64,000 nucleotides of DNA from Albugo candida. Lineage: Eukaryota > Oomycota > Peronosporomycetes > Albuginales > Albuginaceae. The stretch is from assembly GCA_905220665.1 (NCBI GenBank), contig CAJNAR010000158.1:496001-560000 (forward strand), written 5' to 3'. Below the pieces are notes generated by a model that did not search any database, had not been told where the DNA came from, and was given only the letters and a program-made list of their open reading frames with translations. The translations under genes and the position numbers were made by a program. Positions 1 through 10,260 of the stretch are shown one piece after another (the first letter of the stretch is position 1; each line of letters begins with the position of its first letter).

Positions 1-413
1 TAGATGTGTATGGTGACCGAGAAGGCGCATGAAGCTTATCAACTTGGATGATCACTGATAGAGCAAACCGAAAAGATGTAAAAGTGAACGAGTAGAGTGA
101 AGGTTTATCGATAGAAGTTGTGGGACGGAGAGACTGCATGCAGATGAGCACTGACAACTTCGCAATTAAATCAGCTCATACAACAAAATACTGTGTAGCC
201 ATGAATTTCCTGCTTCTCTGCACGCAGGTTATGTGATCGAGTACGGTCGAGTTGTCTACCACGACTAAAAGCGGCATTATTGATTAAGAATGACCTGGAT
301 GATTTGCTTTTTTTGGATCCGAAACAACCAATATCCCACGCTACAACTGGTTGTAGCGGATACTCGCCATCAATCTCAGATTCACCTGATCGTCTTTATT
401 GGTTCCAAGTGTA
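1..413 (+). repeat. Dispersed repeat R1, left copy (inverted relative to 18814-19229)
   Basis: This stretch matches 18814-19229 in reverse complement over nearly its whole length, with scattered substitutions and small indels. It begins at the window edge, so the element may extend further left. Homology stops sharply at about 413, where arm A of the CTC1 inverted duplication begins two bases later. A short open frame inside it (280-510) crosses the junction and is not a credible gene. No transposase or terminal motif is visible. Confidence 0.85.
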
Positions 414-414
414 C

Positions 415-2903
415 ACAGTTTGGTACTGGGGAGTATTTTTAGCACTGATGCTGGAACCGGAGCCATTTGAAAATTTCAGCCCAGATTACGATACAATGGG
501 AGCTATTTAAAATGCCTATCTTAGCAGTCAACTTGCCAACTCTATCGAAAGGAGAGGAAGTTACTACCTAGCAAGTTCTGCAGCAAGCAGTGATGGAGCT
601 TAAGCGACTTCTAGTCTAATGGCTTCTTCGATGCGGGCGGTGTTATGAGTAAGTCAATTGAGCATCATATCTGTATCCCGAGGGATAAGACCCTATCATA
701 TTGCTCAAGGTTCTTGATCGACAAGATGCAATCGTATGAAACGTGCAGTACGTGCGCAGTTTTAAGTGGCTGACCTGCATCATGAAAATCAGAAAATTAA
801 GTCAGCCTAGATCAGACCATTTTCTGCTCAATAGATGACAATGGGGAGTCGCAACAGTTGAGCTCGACTCCAAGTGACACGCTGTACACTGTATTTGGTG
901 ACTACAGAAAACCCTACTAATGAATCATTCCATCATTGATGAACCTATGCGTCAGATTAGATGTTCTTTTAGCCTCTTGCTAACATGAATAATAATCGAA
1001 GTAACCTTTAAACACCATCTACGATATACTATTCTCATAATCCGCTTGTTCGATCCGTATCTGTCCTTGAATGGGTTCACTAAGCATTCAAAGTCATCAA
1101 GAGATCATGTTGATATTGGAAAGGACGATCTGATTGTCGATGAATGGGTGATTAAAAGGCACATATTAGCCATTACCGACCATTCTAGCTCCTAATGCAT
1201 CATTATCAATTTTACGCAATCAAATTACACATTTTTGTAGCATGTTTGACCACATGACTCATATCAGTTTTGATCCAGACAATACCTTCCTGACGAGCAA
1301 AAGGCGTATTTATAGTAAATAGTGTATCGAACATATTCTGTATGGCACGCACGGCCCATAGTACAAGGTTACAAGCCTCCTATATGTTGGCTTCTCTCTC
1401 AGCGCAACAAACCATCTCGGCTATATCATGTTATCAAGTTTAAGACCGTCGAACTTTTATATGTTTGGCTAACTGTATAAAAGGATAGAGTACTTGGTTG
1501 CTGCGTAGTAGTAAGCTGCGACTATGTCATGCAGTACCTTACGGTAATACAGAATGGCTCGCACTATGTAACTGAGGAGTTGGAGAAAATGAATATACTC
1601 GATCTGAAAATGTAAAGTGAATAGCTCAATCGAGTAAACTCATCTCATCTTCGCAATAAGTCTGTCGCTACTAGCATTGCTGCGCATATGTCGTAGTCCT
1701 CGTCATGGTTCCTTACTTGCCTATATCAGAACGAATGTAGCTGTTTCAGAATTGATATTCACTCGTATAGCAACGTCAGTTACAATGCATCGAAAGGCTA
1801 AGCTCTGTATATATGATATGAGCAGATTACCAAGACACATCAGTCTCAGCATCATTTCCGTATTACATACTAAAGCTAATGTAGCCTTTCTATGATGGTG
1901 GATTTGGTTGAATGAGTCTAAACCTCTGAACCATTTGATATGCTCGGTGAGAACAGAAACAAGCAGCAAACTCAAATCCGAGTGAGGCATTGCATTTTTC
2001 TGCGGAAATTCCACCACTTTCCACTACATTCTTCTAAAAAATACAACATTCTGACTGCACCCTGCAATCGCGAGACTGTGAGAATAGTCAAGAGCAACGA
2101 GAATCGCTTGTTCGTGTGCCAAGACGATATCTGTATCCCAGCTAGCATAATACAATCACAAGTAAGTCAAATATACGATCGAGTTACTATTCACGAATGG
2201 GTACTCATTTGTGATATACAAAAACAAAGTCTCCTCATGATGGAAGTTTTCGACTTACGTCCATTTGCAGGTTACTCATCTGACCTCTTGACGATTGAAG
2301 AAAGAATCGAAAAAACTCTAAAGTCGGCAGAGAACGAAGACATACCACCAATCTACAAGTGTCGTTCTGTAGAACACAGCGGTGACAACTTTGAATTACA
2401 TTCTCCGGATATGAACTCATTGATAAAGAGAAGGAGAAGAAACACTCCTTACTATTGTGTATTTGGAAGAGCTACGTGTGTCAGCTCTATTTCCATCCAG
2501 CAAGATGCAACATGCACGCATTATTTCATTAAGGTCGAGCATCACGATACAGAACGTGGAGAGCAAACTTTGGTCAATGTTATGATGATCGGTTCTTTGA
2601 GCACACATTTGCACATATGTATGACACCGGGCAGGTTCATTTTTCTATCCGAAGCTGTCAAAGTGTATTCGCAAGAATGTAAAACATTTCTTATGCAAAG
2701 TAAAAATCAAGTATCAGATTGGAGCAAAAGACAAAACCGCATTCTCCTTGGGATCAGCCATCACAAATTTTGACCAATTTCTTACCGTGGAAGATCCAAG
2801 TCACAACAAAGAATGTGCTCACAGGACGAATCTTGCAAGTCATGGGAGACAGGCTCTTTGCTTATGTATGAAGGGCAAGTCACTGATCTTCGTTGGGAAA
2901 AGT
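415..2903 (+). repeat. Arm A of a large inverted duplication
   Basis: The sequence is the reverse complement of 7265-10051. Matching can be followed by eye from the stretch beginning near 415 (opposite 10051) through intergenic DNA (about 500-1900) and on into coding sequence up to 2903 (opposite 7265). Arm A is about 300 bp shorter, because arm B carries extra sequence around 8300-8630. The arms differ by many substitutions, so this is not a recent exact copy. Between them lie about 4.4 kb that include the 3' two thirds of the intact gene on the minus strand. Confidence 0.9.
1912..2903 (+). pseudogene. Truncated CTC1-like pseudogene (5' third only)
   Basis: The frame open from about 1940 to 2773 encodes a protein nearly identical over most of its length to the first 300 or so residues of the intact gene at 4289-8281. 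Two breaks are visible against the intact copy. One C is missing close to the start codon (near 1925), which brings an early TGA into frame. One T is missing in the run at about 2749, after which the frame ends. Homology to the gene stops at 2903 and unrelated DNA follows. The rest of the protein is absent, so I read it as non-functional. Confidence 0.85.
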
Positions 2904-4288
2904 GTGTTGGCAGGTGAGCGAAGATGCGTTGTTCCAGGAAAATTGCCAAAACTGAGGTTTTATTTAAGACACTGTTAAGTTCTTTCAACAAAAGACACTT
3001 TTAATTGTACTATTTCTCGTGACGATATGGTGAGATAGTCATTGATTTGGGTGGATTAGCTGTCCAATGCGTCATCTTTTCACAAAGCTACGCTCGTTGT
3101 AAGGGCAGCCCTCACCATACACGAAATTTGCAGCCTATCATCCATTTAAGAAAGGTGTCGAAATGTTCTTTTCTTTTCTGATCACATCGACGCATCTCTA
3201 ACGAAGTCATGATCTGCATGGCAAGCCCGTTCTTGAACAAGACAGCACGATAATTGTCTACTATTTGCTGGTTGATGGGCTCGGTTGCTATCGCAGGTCC
3301 ATAGGTGATATTTTTCTATGGATATCGGGAGGACTCAATAATTATCAGGGCACTATCTTACTTTTGAAGAGTTGAAGGTCGGGCAACACCCAAGACGTCG
3401 GTCGGTGCTGAAGATAAGACTTATGGCTGGTGAACGAGGACCTCACTGGTCGAGCAATGATATAACTATCGGTAAGTTCTTCAAGTTCACGTTCCATTTC
3501 AATCGGATACATGACAGAACTTTTGTAAATAATCGATTGTTGACTCCATCAGAAACGCTCGTGGAGGTGTAGCTTCGTGTAGCTTCACTGAAGAACCTTG
3601 TCTAGAGTGACCAGGAGATAGTGAAGCTCAGTTATCATTGCATGATGGATGAAGTCCCTGGTTCGATTGACTTTAGGCTCGTTGCAATTTACGGAGTCGC
3701 AATCAAGGTGAATTGCATATAAATTCTGAATTCTATGTAATGCTCTAGATCAGATAGAATTTCGTAGAAGAGCGAAGCAGAGTCGCGATACTTCCACAGA
3801 AACGTCAGTAGATGTGCATAAAACACTGATATAATTATTTGTCTGGAAACGTAACAGTCAGCTTCGTGGCCCTACTTGCTCACAAAAGCGTTCATATAGT
3901 GTTCACGCCTAGCCTTACAGCAGACATGACTCACGGGTAGGAAACGTTCTTCATATAGCTATCATTGGACGGTGCTTTGTTGTAGTAATTATTTCAAGTA
4001 CACATTTTCTGCTGTGTCGTTGAATGCCATACTCTAATAAAGAAACCTTGACCGGATAATTGTGACAAGCCGACAGGCTTTTGCTCTACTCGATTCGGCA
4101 TAATTGATAGGCAGCCTTGTACCATGATCGTTAATTGCGATTCAAGTCATCACTGAGGAAGCGTTGTGCAGCCGAACGAGGTCAGCCACTTCTCATAAGC
4201 ATATGAACAAACTTTCAGCAATTCATGGAAGACCATGAAGACACAATTTGAACCATAAGAGCACTTGTCACAGTCTTCCATAGATGGC
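2904..4288. other. Gene-free stretch between arm A and the CTC1-like gene
   Basis: I see no convincing gene here. The only open frame of note (3372-3572, 66 codons) has no recognisable features. The stop codon of the CTC1-like gene on the minus strand marks the right border. Confidence 0.5.
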
Positions 4289-7200
4289 TCACATGGAGCC
4301 ATCGAACTCTTCCGATGTCGCAACAAGTCGGCGAATCTCCTCCTTCAGCTGTAAAGTGTCCACTCGTTTTGCTTCAACGCGAATAACAGGACGCGTCGTA
4401 GTCGTGACTCTGAAATCTCCATAAGATACGCTTGATGTGCAGCTAAGATCATCGTAGTAGTTCGGATCCACTTTTCGCTGTTGTTTCTTAGAGTAGAAGC
4501 GCTGTCCGATGATGATCAGTGGTGTGCGATGGTGGTTCACGCACAGCTGGATAACGTTGCTCAGCTGTTTCTCGTAGTATCCTGAACGAAATCCTCCACA
4601 TAGATCTTGGCTATTAGACTGTAAAGAAAGCTGGTGCGATGGTGCTATGTCGGGCTGAACGCAGGCTGAGAAAAAGTAGCCGAGGTTGGACATCTTATGA
4701 GTCATAATATTCTCAAAATATTTTCTCTGCGTCTCGCTTGCACGTAACAAGTTCCAGGCAGTGCGATTTTCTGCGAACACTTCGACTTGTGCACTTCCGT
4801 CATCAATTAGACCTCGTACGCAAGTATGAAGATACGTAATGTCACGAATAATTCTTTCTCGAATAATTTGGTCATGTTCTCGAAAAGGGTACAAATTTTG
4901 CAACTCGCATGACTTTCGAGGATTTTGTTGATGCTGCCAATCATAATTATCAACTTTCTCGAGCAACAATTCGGCGTGGCAAGATCGACACCTTCGTTTA
5001 AGTACAAAATAGTTGATGTGAACTACACGTGCCACCCATCGATGCCATGATCGATCGATTAGGTGACTATGGCGATATAACTGGAGGAGATGCGATGTCT
5101 TCATTTTTACTTCGCTTGTAGGAAAAACCTTTTGGCTTTGTCCAAGCTGCTGTATGCTCGAGTGTTGTCCCCAATTTAAATGTACTTTGTAGCTTGAGCG
5201 CGCTATATAAGTATCGAGGTTCATGAAAATCACGTTCAATCCCATGCGGAAGGCACCGTGGAAGCCAAATTTCGTCAGATTGATGTGCACCTCAACTGTT
5301 TCTGGAGAATCAAAATCTTGCAAATCGCATGTGAGCATGACTTCGGTAGTATCGGTAGTCATCACCGGCCTTGAATTCAAGCGCTTCGACACTCGAATCG
5401 ACTTGATCTGTCCTACCACAGATCGTAAATGCGTTTGATGCAAGGCGGGTTCGAGGAGGATCAAATCTTTCCCTTCCTGCTCACTGGATTGCTTTCTTCT
5501 GAATTGCGAAAGATCGCGTGGACTTCCAACTGATAAAGAATCAAGGAACATCGCGGGCAAAATATGCAAAAGGAAGTAAATGCGACCGGTCATATGCTTA
5601 CATTTTTTCCATTTGCAGGGAGTACTAGAAAGATTTTGAAGCCACTTTGAAATTCCGAGTTTAGCCAACTTTTTCGAGCTGAGTAAATTGTATTGTTGTA
5701 ATTCACAATCTGATACAAAGAGATTCGTGGTTGAGTCAGAGTGAGCGTAGAGGGTATCATACTTTTGCTCACAAGGAGCATCGAATTGTCCGATGAACGA
5801 CGACAAGAATGCCACTGATTCTTTGGCAAGCCTTTCTTCATGATATCCGAATTCTTCTACCATAACTTTATGAAAGCGACGGATTGAATCGATCAGTCTT
5901 GTGTCAGATGGCTGTAATGAAGCAACATGCATCCGCTCATGACCAATTGCTGTAAGGTCGGAAGTTGCATCAACTTGTTTTCGTAACTTTGTAATCTTAT
6001 AGTTTTCGCCTGTTTTAATGAGCCAAGGCACGCATAATGCAGGCATCAAGACTTGCGTGAAGCGCAGGGTATTGGTGTTTTCGCTTGAATGCGTTATCAG
6101 TCCTCGTACAAGTTGGTAATCACATATTCCACGTGAGCACAATGATCGTGTTGTCGTAATTGGATAAAAGCTCGTGACAAACATTAGCACGTCAGACTCT
6201 CTGTCTGCTAGTGCATTCGAGCTAGTTTGATGTTGTTCCGCTACCGAGACATTTACAGGGACCATATCTTTCAAAGCAGTCAATAACGAGTATGCCCATG
6301 ACATTTCTTTCAAGAGCGGCTTTGTAAAACCGACGTAGTGACATGCGCGTACTCGAACATTTTTGATGATATAAACTTCGTCAGTGGGTTTGCAAGACTG
6401 GGATAGCTTGGCCCAAGCTAATTGCTCTTCTTCCGGAGTGTCTATTGCTCCTGACAATGTGACTGCGATCTTACTTGTTCGGTCGCTGAGTATTAGATCA
6501 CCGTTACTTATTGTGCCACTTAATCTGCCGACAATGAAGCAGTTTTTTATATGTGTATCGAAGCTACCATGTTGTGATATCTGATCCACGTTATCAGCCA
6601 TGATTTCAGAAGCGATAGTAACGAGTTGTGAGATCGTCGTACAACGCTGTCTCACAACGACTCGTATTGCATGTGGGATCCTGATACTAGAGCACTGCGT
6701 AGGCATTCTTTCATGATCAAAATTGAGAAACAAAGTTCCGAGTGTACATGGCCGGAAGTTTTGTTTCAAATGGTTGGATAAGTGAGGTGAAAGAGCTTGG
6801 ACTATTCTCATGGTTAGTTGACGTCTTTTTAGCATCGGAAAATGATGCATAGGTCGAAAATGGCCGTATTTGTCCGATCCAAAATTAAACTGCTGCGAAA
6901 GTGAGCAGAATAAGCTTGTTAGCCAGTAAGTTATAAGTAGTGGTTGGTATTGGATAGCGCCGAACTCAGAAGGTAGCGATATAGAAGGCTTCAGTACCTC
7001 ATTTTTTGTGACGCTGATAAAGTCGGTCCCGTCCAGCTCCTCGAACGAAGCGAACTGTGTGACGGTAATATGGCTACGTACACAGACTCCAATGGCCCAA
7101 ATCTCTCCTTCGAGCATGCTCTTGTCAATAAAATGAGCATGGTACACTCGAATTCGCGTTCCAATTCTTATTCTAGACAATTCATTGATATTGGGATAAT

Positions 7201-8281
7201 GATATAAAAGTAGCCAAACACAAAAGCGGCTAGAACCGGACGCACTTGTACATGTGCTGTCAAGTTGCAAACACTTTTCCCAACGAAGATCAGTGACTTG
7301 CCCTTCATACGTAAGCAAAGAGCCTGTCTCCCATGACTTGCAAGATTCCGATCCTGTGAGCACATTCTTTGTTGTGACTTGGATCTTCCACGGTAAGAAA
7401 TTGGTCAAAATTTGTGATGGCTGATCCCAAAGGAGAATGCGGTTTTGTCTTTTGCTCCAATCTGATACTTCATTTTTACTTTGCATAAGAAACGTTTTAC
7501 ATTCTTGCGAATACACTTTGACAGCTTCGGATAGAAAAATGAACCTGCCCGGTGTCATACATATGTGCAAATGTGTGCTCAAAGAACCGATCATCATAAC
7601 ATTGACCAAAGTTTGCTCTCCACGTTTTGTATCGTGATGCTCGACCTCAATGAAATAATGCGTGCATGTTGCATCTTGCTGGATGGAAATGGAGCTGACA
7701 CACGTAATTCTACCAAAGACACAATAGTAAGGAGTGTTTCTTCTCCTTCTCTTTATCAATGAGTTCATATCCGGAGAATGTAATTCAAAGATGTCACCGC
7801 TGTGTTGCACAGAACGACACTTGTAGATTGGTGGTATGTCTTCGTTCTCTGCCGTCTTTAGAGTTTTTGCGATTCTTTCTTCAATCGTCAAGAGGTCAGA
7901 TGAGTAACCTGCAAATGGACTCAAGTCGAAAACTTCCATCATGAGGAGACTTTGTTTTTGTATATCACAAATGAGTACCCATTCGTGAATAATAACTCGA
8001 TCGTATATTTGACTTACTTGTGATTGTATTATGCTAGCTGGGATACAGATATCGTCTTGGCTCACGAACAAGCGATTCTCGTTGCTCTTGACCATTCTTC
8101 CATTAGCGTTTAATGTCTCGCGAGTGCAGAGTTTTGTCAGAATGGTGTATTTGTTAGAATAATAATAGTGAAAAGTGGTGTAATTTCCGCCGAAAGATGC
8201 GATGCCCCACTCGGATTTGAGTTTGCGACTTGTTTCTGTTGTCACCAAGCATATTAAATGATCCAGAGGGTTTAAAGTCAT
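4289..8281 (-). CDS. CTC1: CTC1-like large OB-fold protein (CST telomere complex)
   Basis: One uninterrupted frame of 1330 codons starts at ATG 8281. CTC1 is the large subunit of the CST complex (CTC1-STN1-TEN1), which binds single-stranded telomeric DNA and helps fill in the C-strand. Length and layout fit CTC1: no catalytic motifs, long beta-rich stretches, a middle segment of the form RIRIGTRIRVYHAHF followed by AIGVCVRSHITVTQFASFE, and a C-terminal CRSCHAELL zinc-ribbon half. After that comes RGLIDDGSAQVEVFAENRTA, which resembles the last OB fold of plant CTC1. These likenesses come from memory and no alignment was run, so another large OB-fold protein is possible. The 5' part and upstream DNA are duplicated in inverted orientation at 415-2903. 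Confidence 0.6.
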   Translation of the reverse strand: MTLNPLDHLICLVTTETSRKLKSEWGIASFGGNYTTFHYYYSNKYTILTKLCTRETLNANGRMVKSNENRLFVSQDDICIPASIIQSQVSQIYDRVIIHEWVLICDIQKQSLLMMEVFDLSPFAGYSSDLLTIEERIAKTLKTAENEDIPPIYKCRSVQHSGDIFELHSPDMNSLIKRRRRNTPYYCVFGRITCVSSISIQQDATCTHYFIEVEHHDTKRGEQTLVNVMMIGSLSTHLHICMTPGRFIFLSEAVKVYSQECKTFLMQSKNEVSDWSKRQNRILLWDQPSQILTNFLPWKIQVTTKNVLTGSESCKSWETGSLLTYEGQVTDLRWEKCLQLDSTCTSASGSSRFCVWLLLYHYPNINELSRIRIGTRIRVYHAHFIDKSMLEGEIWAIGVCVRSHITVTQFASFEELDGTDFISVTKNEVLKPSISLPSEFGAIQYQPLLITYWLTSLFCSLSQQFNFGSDKYGHFRPMHHFPMLKRRQLTMRIVQALSPHLSNHLKQNFRPCTLGTLFLNFDHERMPTQCSSIRIPHAIRVVVRQRCTTISQLVTIASEIMADNVDQISQHGSFDTHIKNCFIVGRLSGTISNGDLILSDRTSKIAVTLSGAIDTPEEEQLAWAKLSQSCKPTDEVYIIKNVRVRACHYVGFTKPLLKEMSWAYSLLTALKDMVPVNVSVAEQHQTSSNALADRESDVLMFVTSFYPITTTRSLCSRGICDYQLVRGLITHSSENTNTLRFTQVLMPALCVPWLIKTGENYKITKLRKQVDATSDLTAIGHERMHVASLQPSDTRLIDSIRRFHKVMVEEFGYHEERLAKESVAFLSSFIGQFDAPCEQKYDTLYAHSDSTTNLFVSDCELQQYNLLSSKKLAKLGISKWLQNLSSTPCKWKKCKHMTGRIYFLLHILPAMFLDSLSVGSPRDLSQFRRKQSSEQEGKDLILLEPALHQTHLRSVVGQIKSIRVSKRLNSRPVMTTDTTEVMLTCDLQDFDSPETVEVHINLTKFGFHGAFRMGLNVIFMNLDTYIARSSYKVHLNWGQHSSIQQLGQSQKVFPTSEVKMKTSHLLQLYRHSHLIDRSWHRWVARVVHINYFVLKRRCRSCHAELLLEKVDNYDWQHQQNPRKSCELQNLYPFREHDQIIRERIIRDITYLHTCVRGLIDDGSAQVEVFAENRTAWNLLRASETQRKYFENIMTHKMSNLGYFFSACVQPDIAPSHQLSLQSNSQDLCGGFRSGYYEKQLSNVIQLCVNHHRTPLIIIGQRFYSKKQQRKVDPNYYDDLSCTSSVSYGDFRVTTTTRPVIRVEAKRVDTLQLKEEIRRLVATSEEFDGSM

Positions 8282-10051
8282 TCAATTAAATCCCCATCGC
8301 CCTATTTTGAGATTTGCTGTACATCAGACCTTTACTTGTTTATCAAGAAAATGCTGTTTGTGACATGAGAGATGAACAGAAGTTTGATCCCAACATTGTT
8401 AACTAGACACTTTTACAGCCGAGGAAGCACAGTCTTGAACACTTTCTTCTGTTGCATACGATGTCGCTGTCGCAATGTACAAAAATGGATCAATTTTTTT
8501 CATAGTGCCTATTGACAAACCAGTCGGCATTTACTCAACATCTCTGTATGCATGTAGAAAAGCTAAATTAACTTTAGTTATTTGAGAAATGCTCTTGATT
8601 TGATAGAAAAAGGTGCACATGTCGATGCCGTGTAATACGGAAATGATGCTGATCAGGGTTTAAGACTGATGTGTTTGGTTAATCTACTCATATCATATAC
8701 ACAGAGCTTAGCCTTTTGATGTATTGTAGCTGACGTTGCTATACGAGTAAATTTAATTTTGAGACAGCTACATTCGTTATGAAAAAGGCAAGTACGCATT
8801 TGAAATCATGGCGAGCACTACGACACATGCGCAATATAGTGATAGACTTATTGTACATATCTTTGGATCGATTATTCTGATTACCATAAGGTACCGCATG
8901 AGATTGTCGCAGCTTACTATTACGCAGCAAATAAGTACTCTATCCTTCTATACACTTGGCCAAACATATAAAAGATCGATGGTCCCAAACTTGATAACAT
9001 GATACAGCAGAGAGGTTCGCTGCGCTGAGAGGGAAGGCAGAAGAACGCTTGTAACCTTGTACTATGGGCCGTGCGTTCCATATAGAATATGTTCGATCCC
9101 CTATTTATTCTGAAGACGCGCCTCGCGCGTCGGAAAGGTTTTGTTCGGATCGAAAGTGATATGAGTCATGTGGCCAAGCTGATGCACGGAGGTAGAAAGT
9201 AGAGAAGAATCTTTAGGAGCTAGAACGGTCGGTAATGGCTAATATGTGCCATATAATCACCCTTTCATCGACAATTAGACCGTCTCTTCCAATATCAACA
9301 TGATCTCTTGATGACTTTGAATGCTTAGTGAACCCATTCAAGGACAGATACGGATCGAACAAGCAGATTTTGAGAATAGTATATCGTAGATGGTGTTTAA
9401 AGGTTACTTCGATTATTATTCATGTTAGCAAGAGGCTAGAAGAACATCTAATCTGACGCATAGGTTCATCAATGATGCAATGATTTATGAGAAGGGTTTT
9501 CTGTAGTCACCAAATACAGTGTACACCGTGTCACTTGGAGTCGAGCTCAACTGTTGCGAGTCCCCATTGTCATCTATTCAGTAGAAAATGGTCTGATGTA
9601 GGCTGACTTGTTTTTTCTGATTTTCATGATACAGGTCAGCCACTTAAAAGTGCGCACAAACTGCACGTTTCATACGATTGCACCTTGTCGAACGAGAACC
9701 TTGAGCAATATGATAGGGTCTTTATCCCTCGGGATATAGATATGATGCACAATTGCTTACTCATAACACCGTCCACATCAAACCTGAGAATAAAAGTAAG
9801 CAATTTAAGCTCTTGGCAATGTGGTTGAGTATGTGAAGAAGCCATTAGACTAGTAGATCCCTTAAGCTCCATCACTGCTTGCTGGAGAACTTGCTGGGTA
9901 GAAACTTCCTCTCCTTTCGATAGTGTTGGCAAGTTGACTGCTAACATAGGCATTTTGAATAGCTCCCATTGTATCGTAATCTGGGCTGAAACTTTCAAAT
10001 GGCTCCTGTTCCAGCACCAGTGCTAAAAATACTCCCCAGTACCAAACTGAG
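7265..10051 (-). repeat. Arm B of the large inverted duplication
   Basis: Reverse-complement partner of 415-2903. It contains the first 1017 or so bases of the CTC1-like gene plus about 1.8 kb of upstream DNA, so whatever promoter the gene has was duplicated too. The inner end lies within the coding sequence at 7265 and the outer end at about 10051, directly before the 5' debris of the MyTH4-FERM gene. Extra sequence at about 8300-8630 is missing from arm A. Confidence 0.9.
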
Positions 10052-10260
10052 AAATATGTGTGTGTTTCTATAGACTTGGTCGTTTATCAACATACATTGA
10101 ACAGGATCAAAAGAGTACAAGCGAATAAAATCCTCCAGCAAAAAACAAGAGATTTTGAAGCAAAACACACCAAAGAACACTCCTGACGGTATGAACACTA
10201 GTGCTTCATGGCTATATTTCCTTCTGATTCGGGTGAATTGAGACATTACGGAAGGATTAG

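Noticed and set aside
280..510. Short frame spanning the R1/arm A junction
   Set aside because: It crosses a repeat boundary and is not kept intact in the other copies.
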